From contig DITE01000085.1 in assembly GCA_002422725.1 (NCBI GenBank), forward strand, positions 1 to 37,075: a stretch of DNA of 37,075 nucleotides, given 5' to 3'. How positions within the stretch are numbered: the first letter of the stretch is position 1; every line of letters begins with the position of its first letter. This stretch comes from Bacteroidales bacterium UBA6192 (GTDB lineage Bacteria > Bacteroidota > Bacteroidia > Bacteroidales > F082). Positions 8,599 to 17,192 of the stretch are shown here, one piece after another. The notes under the pieces were generated by a model. The model made no database searches, had not been told where the DNA came from, and saw nothing but the letters and a program-made list of their open reading frames with translations. Position numbers and translations under genes: made by a program.

Positions 8599-10731
8599 AT
8601 GAGATCAAGATTTACCTTAATCAATCTGTTGGCATTCGTTTTCGCGTCAATGTTCTTTGTTTCGGCCTGCTCCGGAACCAAAACCGAAAAACCAACACCT
8701 CCCGTCGCAGCAAAAGTTTCACATGAGCTCACCAATCATGGGATCACACGTATTGACCCCTATTACTGGCTAAACGACCGTGATAATCCGGATGTTATTG
8801 CCTATCTGACGGCAGAAAATGAATATACCAAAAAGTATATGGAACATACCGATGCACTCCAGCAAAAACTGTATGACGAGATGCTTGGCAGAATTCAACA
8901 AACTGATATTTCTGTTCCGTACAAGGTGAATGGTTACTATTACTACACCCGCTTTGAAGAAGGCCAGGAATATCCGCTTTATTGTCGTAAAAAAGAATCA
9001 TTGGATGGAGCAGAAGAAATCATGCTTAACACCAATGAGATGGCCAAAGGATTTGCTTTTTATCAGATTGGCAGCTGGCAAATCAGCAACGACAACAATT
9101 TACTTGCCTTCTCAGTGGATACAGTTAGTCGCAGGCAGTATACCATTTATTTCAAGGATTTGACCACTGGAGAGATTCATGACCAGAAAATTCCGAATAC
9201 ATCGGGCAATATGGCCTGGGCAAACGATAATAAAACTTTGTTTTACAGCATCAAGGATGAATCATTAAGGCCCTTCAAAATCCTGAAACATACCCTTGGT
9301 AATGATTATATGTCAGATGCCCTCGTTTACCACGAGACTGATCCTACTTTTAACAGCTTTGTTTTCAAAACAAAATCTAGGGAATATGTAATGATTGGCT
9401 CAATGAGCACTATGTCGTCAGAATATAGGTATATACCATCCGACAAGCCTGATGCTGAATTCGTTGTGTTTGAACCCCGTCAGCGTGATTTGCTTTATAG
9501 CATTGATCATTTTGGTCCCGACTTTTATATCCGTACCAACTACGAGGCCCAGAATTTCAGGCTGATGCGCACTCCGGTTGCAAAAACCGGAATCGCAAAC
9601 TGGATTGAAGTCATTGCCCACAGGCAGGATGTGTTGCTCGAAGATTTTGATGTTTTTAGTCAATACCTGGCCGTGTCGGAACGCAAAGAAGGATTGATAC
9701 AGTTGAGGATAATGAACTGGAGCGGTAATGAAGATTACTATATCGATTTCGGAGAGCCAACTTATCTGGCCTATCTGAGTACCAATCTCGACTTTGAAAC
9801 TGATAAACTTCAATATGGTTACACCTCGTTGACTACGCCCAACTCGGTGTTTGAATTTAGCATGAGCACCCGCGAAAAGAAACTGCTCAAACAGCAGGAA
9901 GTTGTGGGTGGTTACAATCCTGACGACTATGTGTCAGAAAGAGTTTATGCCACGTCGCATGACGGAGTTAAAGTGCCTGTGTCACTAGTTTACAAAAAAG
10001 GACTTGTGAAAGATGGCTCAAATCCATTGGTGCTTTACGGTTACGGATCATACGGAGCAAGCATGGATGCTTATTTTTCGTCATCACGGTTAAGTCTACT
10101 CGACAGGGGCTTCGTCTGGGCCATCACCCACATCCGCGGTGGCGAAGAAATGGGGCGTCAATGGTATGAAGATGGAAAAATGCTGAAGAAGAAAAATACG
10201 TTTTACGACTTTATTGCCTGTGGCGAACATATGATCAGCGAAGGTTTCACCAGTCCGGACAAGATGTTTGCAATGGGAGGCAGTGCCGGCGGGCTTCTGG
10301 TAGGTGCTGTGGCCAATATGCGTCCCGATCTCTGGAAAGGCATCGTTGCTCAGGTTCCGTTTGTGGATGTGGTGACAACCATGCTCGACGAAAACATTCC
10401 ACTTACCACAGGTGAATATGATGAGTGGGGAAATCCGAATGACAAAGCCTATTTTGATTACATGCTTTCATACTCCCCTTACGACAACATCGAAGCAAAG
10501 GAATATCCTGCACTCCTCGTTACAACCGGCTTGCACGACAGTCAGGTGCAGTATTGGGAACCGGCAAAATGGGTCGCCAAACTTCGCGATACCAAAACAG
10601 ACAAGAACACACTGTTGCTCCAGACCAATATGGAATTTGGACATGGCGGAGCTTCAGGCAGGTTCGAAAGACTTAAGGAAGCCGCCCTGGAGTTTGCTTT
10701 CATGATGAATGAATTGGAGATGAAGGAATAA
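8599..10731 (+). CDS. ptrB: oligopeptidase B-like serine peptidase (S9 family), lipoprotein
   Basis: Cleaves short peptides, in oligopeptidase B after basic residues. The N-terminus is a lipoprotein signal with lipobox cysteine C24 (FFVSACSG), so the enzyme is probably membrane-anchored outside the cytoplasm. The family start (DPYYWLNDRDNPDVIAYL) precedes a seven-bladed propeller domain, and residues about 450-700 are the alpha/beta-hydrolase. The catalytic triad is S562 (MGGSAGG), D647 (TTGLHDSQVQYWEP) and H682 (FGHGGASGRF). At 710 residues the length fits. It lies downstream of the TonB-dependent receptor on the same strand and ends before a strong terminator, so a shared transcript and a role in peptide acquisition are possible. 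Confidence 0.9.
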   Translation: MRSRFTLINLLAFVFASMFFVSACSGTKTEKPTPPVAAKVSHELTNHGITRIDPYYWLNDRDNPDVIAYLTAENEYTKKYMEHTDALQQKLYDEMLGRIQQTDISVPYKVNGYYYYTRFEEGQEYPLYCRKKESLDGAEEIMLNTNEMAKGFAFYQIGSWQISNDNNLLAFSVDTVSRRQYTIYFKDLTTGEIHDQKIPNTSGNMAWANDNKTLFYSIKDESLRPFKILKHTLGNDYMSDALVYHETDPTFNSFVFKTKSREYVMIGSMSTMSSEYRYIPSDKPDAEFVVFEPRQRDLLYSIDHFGPDFYIRTNYEAQNFRLMRTPVAKTGIANWIEVIAHRQDVLLEDFDVFSQYLAVSERKEGLIQLRIMNWSGNEDYYIDFGEPTYLAYLSTNLDFETDKLQYGYTSLTTPNSVFEFSMSTREKKLLKQQEVVGGYNPDDYVSERVYATSHDGVKVPVSLVYKKGLVKDGSNPLVLYGYGSYGASMDAYFSSSRLSLLDRGFVWAITHIRGGEEMGRQWYEDGKMLKKKNTFYDFIACGEHMISEGFTSPDKMFAMGGSAGGLLVGAVANMRPDLWKGIVAQVPFVDVVTTMLDENIPLTTGEYDEWGNPNDKAYFDYMLSYSPYDNIEAKEYPALLVTTGLHDSQVQYWEPAKWVAKLRDTKTDKNTLLLQTNMEFGHGGASGRFERLKEAALEFAFMMNELEMKE

Positions 10732-10763
10732 AAGCCCGTTGTTTTATAGCATTGTAAACATAG

Positions 10764-10793
10764 AAAAAGACCTGTAGCCGGGTCTTTTTTTTT
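10764..10793 (+). terminator. intrinsic terminator after ptrB
   Basis: A 9-bp stem (aaaaagacc at 10764-10772, ggtcttttt at 10781-10789) with an 8-base loop runs into a tract of nine T residues (10785-10793). It stands 32 bases past the ptrB stop. Confidence 0.9.
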
Positions 10794-10895
10794 GCAACAA
10801 TCACCAAATCAAAAAGTCTGATATAATGACTTATCTGCTTGTTCCAATCATAAAAATGCCGTGTGTTTTTGAAAAAAGGCAATGAAAAGCATTGG

Positions 10896-11291
10896 CTAGC
10901 TTTCGGGCATCGTGAATTTATTTCTTTTCAGATAATGACTTACAAGAAACAACAGGCCCACAACAATAAACGGAACAGTGATAAGCAGAATAACAATGAG
11001 TGCATCCCACCATGAACCTGTCCGGTGATAATTCATCGAAAAAACAAACGGACTCAACGCACTGCCTATGACAATAAACGCTATCCCGCCAATGAGCTCC
11101 CACTTCCAGGCAATCCAAAGAAAAATTGTCAGAATAAAGGAGGGTATCATATGAATCAGGAAGCCAGCTATCTGTTTCCAGAATGGGATGCCAGATTCAA
11201 ATGAATCGAGTGCAAACATGCTTACAAACAAAATTGCCAAAATGCAAAATATCCTTGGCAACCAATGAATTTCCGGAGTTTTTGTTTTCAT
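10896..11291 (-). CDS. small four-helix membrane protein, function unknown
   Basis: A 131-residue protein with four evident hydrophobic helices (about 11-29, 38-60, 66-84 and 96-120) and little else; both ends are short and polar. Features include a first helix with CILAILFVSMFALDSF and a central FLWIAWKWELIGG. Similar small proteins are common in Bacteroidota and may belong to the DUF7670 group; that naming is from memory. It stands alone, with its own well-formed promoter upstream and a plus-strand terminator on the other side. No function can be inferred. Confidence 0.75.
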   Translation of the reverse strand: MKTKTPEIHWLPRIFCILAILFVSMFALDSFESGIPFWKQIAGFLIHMIPSFILTIFLWIAWKWELIGGIAFIVIGSALSPFVFSMNYHRTGSWWDALIVILLITVPFIVVGLLFLVSHYLKRNKFTMPES

Positions 11292-11337
11292 CCTGAATCA
11301 GTATTACAGGGATCATTTCACAAGGTAAAAAACTATC

Positions 11338-11368
11338 CAAAGATACAACACAAAGCAGGGAAAATCAA
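11338..11368 (-). promoter_or_regulatory. promoter of the small membrane protein gene
   Basis: On the minus strand, TTG (11368-11366), a 20-base spacer and tatctttg (11345-11338) make a full match to the Bacteroidota promoter. The start codon at 11291 lies about 40 bases beyond the expected transcription start. Confidence 0.65.
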
Positions 11369-11431
11369 TATGGAATGACCCTTGCCTGCTGACCTGGTTT
11401 TACAAAAAACTGAAAACAGCAACAAAAATGA

Positions 11432-14245
11432 TCAATACAAGCTGGAGGTATTGATACCAAATAAAAACTCTGCAACAAATTTCCCGTCATTGTTCAGGCG
11501 CGAAAGGCGCCCCCCCAGGGTAACCGGAAAGGGAAAATTCAGAAAGTGCCAATCGCTGTATAGCTCCAGTCCCGACGAAACAAGATTGCTGGAGGATTGG
11601 TTGAAGCTTCCTTGAAACACATCGGTAAACAGTCCACCGCTTATACGTTTAAGATATAATACAGTTGGTATATTCATATCAGGATACAGAATAGGAAACA
11701 TATAATCGGCTTTGAAAGACAGGTTTTGGTCAAAAAACAAGCTTGTAAATCCCCTTGGGAATGAAATATAATGACCAAATTCGACCATGCCCCTCTTTTG
11801 TTCCTCAAAAGCAGCGTACAACCTCATTCCATGGTGTTTGGCAATTCCGGGCATATACACATTTGCGCCCACATAATACTGATTTGCAGGTTCTATATCG
11901 GACAATGCATGCTGGTATACCGATCGGACAGAAAGACCCCAAGGTGGAATCAAGTCACGTAGCGACGACTTATAAAAAGAATAGAAATAAAGGCTATAGG
12001 AAAAAGAGTGACTGATCTTTTCGCGAAAGTCAAGCTTAATTCCTTCTTCCATTTTTCGCATGGTTTGCTCATAATTAACACCTGGCACAAAAGCCCGTAT
12101 CCAGGGTCCCTGATAATAGATAAGCGGAATGTAAGTACCTCCTGATATGCTTGTTTCCCACCATTTCAGGTCAACAATCTCACCTTCATGATTAACCCGG
12201 GCGCGCCTGAGTTCGCGTGAGGCATTCAAACTGATCACAGGATAAAATCCATAATAATCAAATCCAAGGCTGTATTTTCCGGTTTGCTCGTTGGTGTTAA
12301 AGACGTAGTCAAAGGTTGTTACAGCCGTGCTGAGTGTGTTTTGTGACATCAGGCTGAGTCCGGGATTGACCGTATAATTATCAGCATCGGCACTAAAGGG
12401 AGCCCAGCTATGGAAATTAAACAGGTTGAGTGCTTTATGATAGGGTTTTGTTGTAAAAACCGTATCAGTAATTTTAACCTTGTCAATATTATAGGTACTG
12501 ATACTGCTCAGGCTATCGGCAAGTTGATAGCCCTGATGGGTTAGCTCGTCGTAAGGAATGGCAAGTTGCTTCTGCCTGGGAAGTTGCACAACAGAAAACC
12601 CTTTTGAGCTGTAATCAGAAAACACAATATCACCCTGAGCAGCGAAAACAGCATCGTCAGCCCCAAAACGGGATGAGGCAAGCTGAATCAGGCGACGATT
12701 CTTCAGGTCGAGGCGGAAAATATTGTTTATCCCACTTTTGCCAGACGAGAGCAAAATGGCATTGTCATCCGCGTCAGTCAGCGAGATGTCATCATAGGTA
12801 AATGGAATTAAAAACTCAGATTGACCATTGGTCATGTCAACCATGATGACACTTTTGCCCTGTTGCCCAACCACCACTGCGGCAATTTTTTCCTGAGATG
12901 GAATACATTGTGGCGACTGAAAGAACAAGGTGTCGGATGAAAACCGAAACAATTCAGCCCCATCAGCCACATTTAGCATTACAAGCGCATTCACACCACT
13001 GATGGCCGTTTCGCACACAACAATGCGGCGGCTGTCGCAGCTAAGGCTGGGAGAAAAATAACGGCTCTGAAAAGTCATTTGCCTCTGCTCCCTTGTTTTC
13101 AAGTTCCCGATCTTGATAACCGAATAATCCCTGTTTGACCAACGTGGGTCAGGCTGGTATTCGCACCAGGCAACAAGACTATCGGTTGCTGATATTGCAT
13201 TATAGAGCATTGTTCCCGGAGTAAACAAAACTTCCACCTTTTCACCGGCTATACTCACTATTCGATTTATATCGTCCATTGAACTTTGCAAGGCAACAAT
13301 ACTTCCGCCGGACAAGGCTTGCGGGCTCGAATAAGAAGTGTATGATGTATGAGTGGGGCTCAACTGCAGGGTTGGTGAAAAAGTCAAAGAATCATCCTGA
13401 CGTTTCCAGATTTCATAAAGATCAAACATGGTTTCGTTATACAGACCAAGCTTACCATAACCTGATACTTTTCGTATTCCTGATGAAAATGGTGTAAGGG
13501 TAAAAGGCAAAGCCGACACCCTTTGCAAAGGTTTCTCCCAAATAGCCGGACCATATTTAAACTTATTATGTCCAACAACATAGTATCCCAGTTCATAAAC
13601 ATCAGGTGTGTAATCTTTGTAGGAACCGAAATAAGCCTTGTCGTAAACATAGTAACCGATTTCGAGCAACTGAGCCCTAAGTCCGGCTTCGAAGAGAGGA
13701 CTTCGTCCACGACCACTGTAACTCATTGCTGTTTCGGTGGCCACAGCATCTCCTTCGACAAACCAGAAAGGCACAAAAATTCCAAACAAACCAGCCGTAC
13801 CCTGCTGACCAAAAAGTACTGATAACGACTTGCCAAAACCTCTGTTTACCTTACTTACCTGCGCCAGATGCCTCAATTCGTGAATGGTAAGCTGCCTGAA
13901 CCAGTCCTGAGCATATCCATCCTGGGGAGGTGTGTGAAAAAAGTCGATTCTTCTTGGAGCCCATCCCACCATAGCATTGGATATCACTGATCTGTTGTGA
14001 AGTATAACATCAGAACGCGTTTCGGGTGATGCCAGATCAAATCGAATATGGGGGTATGCGTGCTGAAAGAGATTCAAAAGCTTGCCGGCTCTCACAGAAT
14101 CTTCTGAGGCAAAGATAATCCTGAAATTATCGGACCTGATCTGTCTCCACCTGATTGATGCAGGATCTTGCCCGGTAAGAAAATACTGGGCATTTAGCAG
14201 AACAGGGAATAGGACGATTAGCGCGATGAGATGAATTCTTTTCAT
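11432..14245 (-). CDS. secreted HELRH metallopeptidase-like protein with beta-propeller and C-terminal barrel
   Basis: Three parts are visible in this 937-residue protein. After a signal peptide (about 1-19, ending VLLNAQ), residues about 25-265 hold a gluzincin-like pattern: HELRH at 122-126 and WFVEG with glutamate 164, a spacing typical of MA-clan metallopeptidases. Residues about 290-600 resemble TolB/WD40-type propeller repeats (SLSCDSRRIVVCETA, DDNAILLSSGKSGINNIFR). The last 300 residues alternate polar and hydrophobic and end in a tyrosine, like an outer-membrane barrel. I chose the ATG at 14245; an upstream ATG at 14278 would put 11 non-signal residues first and overlap the rluA-like gene. 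It is the last gene of a panB-rluA-like cluster. A surface-anchored protease is inferred, not proven. Confidence 0.75.
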   Translation of the reverse strand: MKRIHLIALIVLFPVLLNAQYFLTGQDPASIRWRQIRSDNFRIIFASEDSVRAGKLLNLFQHAYPHIRFDLASPETRSDVILHNRSVISNAMVGWAPRRIDFFHTPPQDGYAQDWFRQLTIHELRHLAQVSKVNRGFGKSLSVLFGQQGTAGLFGIFVPFWFVEGDAVATETAMSYSGRGRSPLFEAGLRAQLLEIGYYVYDKAYFGSYKDYTPDVYELGYYVVGHNKFKYGPAIWEKPLQRVSALPFTLTPFSSGIRKVSGYGKLGLYNETMFDLYEIWKRQDDSLTFSPTLQLSPTHTSYTSYSSPQALSGGSIVALQSSMDDINRIVSIAGEKVEVLFTPGTMLYNAISATDSLVAWCEYQPDPRWSNRDYSVIKIGNLKTREQRQMTFQSRYFSPSLSCDSRRIVVCETAISGVNALVMLNVADGAELFRFSSDTLFFQSPQCIPSQEKIAAVVVGQQGKSVIMVDMTNGQSEFLIPFTYDDISLTDADDNAILLSSGKSGINNIFRLDLKNRRLIQLASSRFGADDAVFAAQGDIVFSDYSSKGFSVVQLPRQKQLAIPYDELTHQGYQLADSLSSISTYNIDKVKITDTVFTTKPYHKALNLFNFHSWAPFSADADNYTVNPGLSLMSQNTLSTAVTTFDYVFNTNEQTGKYSLGFDYYGFYPVISLNASRELRRARVNHEGEIVDLKWWETSISGGTYIPLIYYQGPWIRAFVPGVNYEQTMRKMEEGIKLDFREKISHSFSYSLYFYSFYKSSLRDLIPPWGLSVRSVYQHALSDIEPANQYYVGANVYMPGIAKHHGMRLYAAFEEQKRGMVEFGHYISFPRGFTSLFFDQNLSFKADYMFPILYPDMNIPTVLYLKRISGGLFTDVFQGSFNQSSSNLVSSGLELYSDWHFLNFPFPVTLGGRLSRLNNDGKFVAEFLFGINTSSLY

Positions 14246-14267
14246 AGAAAACCAAATGAAATATTGG

Positions 14268-14951
14268 CTAAAGTACAAACAATTTCCAAGGCATTTCGTT
14301 GGAAACAGGCGCTATTATTTCCAGCATTTCGCGACGAACCGGATGTTCAAATGACACTTTACGTGCATGCAGACATATCGATCCATCCGGGTTGGAGCGT
14401 TCCGAACCATATTTCAGATCACCTGCAATGGGACAACCAACCGCAGCCAGCTGGGCCCTGATCTGGTGATGCCTTCCTGTATATAGCTCTATTTCAAGTA
14501 AATGAAATGACTTTGAAGAAGAAATCAGGGTATATTTCAACGATGCCTGCCGGGCTCCCGGAGCAGAATCAGAACATACATAGGATTTATTTTGCTTTTC
14601 ATTTTTCACAAGATAATGAACAAGAGTCTCCTCCTGTTGAGGAGGTGCCTGCCTCACAATGGCCCAATAAGTTTTATAGAAGCTACGGTCTTTAACCATC
14701 TGAGTCATTCGCGACAAGCTTTTGCTGGTGCGGGCAAAAACGATTGCGCCACTCACAGGCCTGTCGATACGGTGCACAAGACCTGCAAAAACATTTCCCT
14801 GCTTGCCCGAACGTTGAGCTATATATTCTTTCACATCGTCGAGCAAGGACTTGTCGCCGGTTTTGTCGCCCTGAACGATTTCGCCGGGTAACTTATTCAC
14901 AATAATCAGGTGATTATCTTCGAACAAAATCCGCTCGGTAAGACTTTCCAT
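14268..14951 (-). CDS. RluA-family RNA pseudouridine synthase
   Basis: Isomerises specific uridines in rRNA or tRNA to pseudouridine. The signature motif is GLVHRIDRPVSG, with catalytic aspartate D63. Later family blocks are KTYWAIV and LYTGRHHQIRAQLAAVG, followed by PIAGDLKYG and SICLHARKVSFEHP near the end. At 227 residues it lacks an N-terminal S4 domain and consists of the catalytic domain only, like RluA/TruC-size members or the Bacteroidota short forms. The target uridine cannot be told. It starts 27 bases after the panB stop and is followed 22 bases later by the HELRH protein gene, so the three are probably one transcript. Confidence 0.9.
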   Translation of the reverse strand: MESLTERILFEDNHLIIVNKLPGEIVQGDKTGDKSLLDDVKEYIAQRSGKQGNVFAGLVHRIDRPVSGAIVFARTSKSLSRMTQMVKDRSFYKTYWAIVRQAPPQQEETLVHYLVKNEKQNKSYVCSDSAPGARQASLKYTLISSSKSFHLLEIELYTGRHHQIRAQLAAVGCPIAGDLKYGSERSNPDGSICLHARKVSFEHPVRREMLEIIAPVSNEMPWKLFVL

Positions 14952-14978
14952 AAAGAAGTTTATCCCTTGAAAGCCAAT

Positions 14979-15794
14979 TTAATACTGTTCGCGCTCACTC
15001 GGAAAATTAACCGATTTTACATCAGCAATATACGAAAACACCGATCCTCTGATTTCTTCGTACAGATTGTGATAGCGCCGGAGAAAACGGGGCGAAAACT
15101 TTTGATTGATCCCAAGCATATCATGAAGAACCAAAACCTGACCATCGACACCTGAACCGGCTCCGATTCCGATTGTTGGGATTCTCACACTCTGTGTTAC
15201 TTCTGAAGCCAGATCGGCTGGAATTTTTTCAAGCACAATCCCAAAACATCCTGACTGCTCCAGTATCTTGGCATCTTTACGAAGCTTGTCAGCTTCTTTC
15301 TCTTCGGTAGCACGCACTACATAGGTGCCAAATTTATTGATGCTTTGCGGAGTAAGGCCCAGATGTCCGATGATAGGAATACCGGCACTCAGGATACGGT
15401 CGATCGATTCCACAATCTCAGCACCGCCTTCCATCTTGATGGCATTCGCTCCTGACTCTTTCATAATCCGGATAGCCGAACTCAAAGCCTCTTTCGAATT
15501 TCCCTGATAGGTACCAAAAGGCATATCCACCACAACCAACGCCCTGTTGACTGCCCTCATGACAGATGAGGCGTGATAAATCATTTCGTTAAGCGTTATG
15601 GGCAGGGTTGTTTTGTGGCCGGCCATCACATTGGAAGCACTGTCACCAACAAGTATCACATCGATTCCGGCTTCGTCCAGAATCTTGGCCATTGAATAAT
15701 CATAGGCGGTAAGCATTGCAATTTTTTCGCCACGTAGTTTCATTTCCTGAAGCACATGGGTGGTAATTTTCGGAATATCTTTGGAAGTATACAT
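14979..15794 (-). CDS. panB: 3-methyl-2-oxobutanoate hydroxymethyltransferase
   Basis: First step of pantothenate (and so coenzyme A) synthesis: transfers a hydroxymethyl group from methylenetetrahydrofolate to 2-oxoisovalerate, giving ketopantoate. Family motifs are LTAYDYSMAKILDEAGID, LVGDSASNVMAGH with metal ligand D51, VVDMPFGTYQ with D90, AIKMEGG with K120, and the catalytic E189 in VLEKIPA. I chose the ATG at 15794 (271 residues, the usual length). The frame stays open to 15863, but a promoter element at 15838-15845 lies inside that extension, so it cannot be translated from this promoter. It is the first gene of a cluster with an rRNA-modifying enzyme and the HELRH protein; no other pantothenate gene is near. 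Confidence 0.95.
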   Translation of the reverse strand: MYTSKDIPKITTHVLQEMKLRGEKIAMLTAYDYSMAKILDEAGIDVILVGDSASNVMAGHKTTLPITLNEMIYHASSVMRAVNRALVVVDMPFGTYQGNSKEALSSAIRIMKESGANAIKMEGGAEIVESIDRILSAGIPIIGHLGLTPQSINKFGTYVVRATEEKEADKLRKDAKILEQSGCFGIVLEKIPADLASEVTQSVRIPTIGIGAGSGVDGQVLVLHDMLGINQKFSPRFLRRYHNLYEEIRGSVFSYIADVKSVNFPSEREQY

Positions 15795-15837
15795 GTCTAA
15801 GAGATTAACTGCTAATTTAATAAGCCACTTGGGATCA

Positions 15838-15845
15838 CAAAAGTA
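15838..15845 (-). promoter_or_regulatory. promoter -7 element of panB
   Basis: Reads tacttttg on the minus strand, a perfect TAnnTTTG. Transcription would start near 15831, giving a leader of about 37 bases to the ATG at 15794. This decides the start against the longer open frame. A TTG lies 22 bases upstream. Confidence 0.65.
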
Positions 15846-15923
15846 AACTATTCTTTCGGACAATTATACAATCAGGCCATGAAAGATCGTTTTGAAATAA
15901 CCTAAAACATTGTAATATAATCT

Positions 15924-15931
15924 TAATTTTG
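15924..15931 (+). promoter_or_regulatory. promoter -7 element of the lipoprotein gene
   Basis: The sequence taattttg, followed by C, is a perfect TAnnTTTG match 23 bases before the ATG at 15954. The -33 box is unclear. Confidence 0.6.
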
Positions 15932-15953
15932 CATCTTATTAAAAATCTCACTT

Positions 15954-16934
15954 ATGAGAAAGTTGTTGTTGTTTTTGATTTGTCTTTCCCTATCTGTTTC
16001 ATTCCTGTCGTGCAGCACCGATGTGGATATTTATGCTGAATACAAAGACATTAGTATAGTGTATGGTATGATTGAACCGGAAAGTGATACTACATGGATC
16101 AAAGTAACCAAAGCTTTTCTGGGGCCGGGCAATGCCTTGCTGATTGCTCAGAACCCCGATTCGAGTCAGTACAGCCCTTTACCAAAAGTAATCCTGAAAG
16201 CTGTAAAAAATGGTGTTGATCAGGCTGATATCGTTTTAGACACAATCACAATAAATAATAAACTTGCTGGTGATTCGATATTCTATTTCCCGCAGCAAAC
16301 TCTTTTCTACACGAAGAAGCCGATTGATCCCACTGCGGTTTACACCCTGGTCATTGAGAAAGAAAATGGACAAACGGTTCAATCAACAACCCCTGTTGTT
16401 CAGAATTTTGGCATTACTTTCCCAACAAACCGCATCAATTTTCAATCAACCACAACCTCACAAATCCGATGGGTCTCGGCTGTAAACGGAAAGCGGTATG
16501 AAACCAAACTCCAGTTTCACTATAAAGAATTACTCCCGGGCAACCCTGATACGCTGAATAAAATCATGACCTGGAATCTTGACATGCAAAAGTCCGTTAC
16601 AACGAAAGGAGGCGAAACCATTGAGGTCATTTATACAGGCGAAGAGTTTTATCAGCGGTTGGGAAATCAGTTGGAAAACATTTTAAACGTGAAACGCTGG
16701 GCCGGACCGGTTGATGTAATCGTTGCCTGTGGTGCTGATGAACTAAGCACTTATATTGATGTGAATACACCAACAAACAGCATTATTCAGCAATTGCCCG
16801 AATACACCAATATTGAAAACGGCAATGGAATTTTTTCGTCCCGCAGAACTATCGTTAAGCGTTTCCCGCTCACAGTTGGTAGCGAGCTAAAGCTTGTCGA
16901 GGATTATAACTGGGGATTCGTTGTCAACCGTTAA
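15954..16934 (+). CDS. DUF4249-like lipoprotein
   Basis: A 326-residue lipoprotein: hydrophobic N-terminus ending in SVSFLSCS, with lipid-bearing C20. The mature part is mostly beta: an early segment (DISIVYGMIEPESDTTWIKV) and a later TPVVQNFGITFP look like the immunoglobulin-like domains of DUF4249 proteins, a Bacteroidota family often paired with TonB-dependent receptors. The assignment is from recollection of similar proteins and is moderate. No receptor is adjacent here; the nearest is at 6199. The gene has its own promoter and is separated from dnaK by 258 bases, so it is likely monocistronic. The function is not known. Confidence 0.65.
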   Translation: MRKLLLFLICLSLSVSFLSCSTDVDIYAEYKDISIVYGMIEPESDTTWIKVTKAFLGPGNALLIAQNPDSSQYSPLPKVILKAVKNGVDQADIVLDTITINNKLAGDSIFYFPQQTLFYTKKPIDPTAVYTLVIEKENGQTVQSTTPVVQNFGITFPTNRINFQSTTTSQIRWVSAVNGKRYETKLQFHYKELLPGNPDTLNKIMTWNLDMQKSVTTKGGETIEVIYTGEEFYQRLGNQLENILNVKRWAGPVDVIVACGADELSTYIDVNTPTNSIIQQLPEYTNIENGNGIFSSRRTIVKRFPLTVGSELKLVEDYNWGFVVNR

Positions 16935-17116
16935 GCGGCACCTGTCACTTCATCTGCTGCCTTTTTGTCACACTTTTCTTGTCATACCAATCCCCGGATT
17001 GAGTTACAATGTTTGTGCTTAACCTATTGTTTAAGAGTAATTTATGCACACCTTCATCTTCTTCTGACGTTTTAATGAATTGCAAAACGCTTGCTAAACA
17101 ATCCGACATTCAGGAT

Positions 17117-17132
17117 TGGCATAATGATTGCC
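17117..17132 (+). promoter_or_regulatory. sigma-54-like -24/-12 site upstream of dnaK
   Basis: The sequence tggcataatgattgcc has GG and GC dinucleotides at exactly the sigma-54 spacing (consensus TGGCAC-N5-TTGCA) and matches nine of the ten core positions. It would start transcription near 17143, 50 bases before dnaK. No good TAnnTTTG element is seen in the same gap. A chance match is possible. Confidence 0.4.
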
Positions 17133-17179
17133 ACAAGTGATGACAGTTAAAACTTACGATAATCAGACATTTAATATCC

Positions 17180-17185
17180 AGGAGG
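17180..17185 (+). promoter_or_regulatory. strong Shine-Dalgarno of dnaK
   Basis: A full aggagg hexamer stands 7 bases before the ATG at 17193. Strong Shine-Dalgarno sequences are uncommon in Bacteroidota, where most starts here have A-rich leaders instead, so this one suggests high translation and fixes the start. Confidence 0.75.
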
Positions 17186-17192
17186 AAAAACA

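Noticed and set aside
14245..14278. Longer start for the HELRH protein at 14278
   Set aside because: Adds 11 residues before the signal peptide and overlaps the upstream pseudouridine synthase gene.
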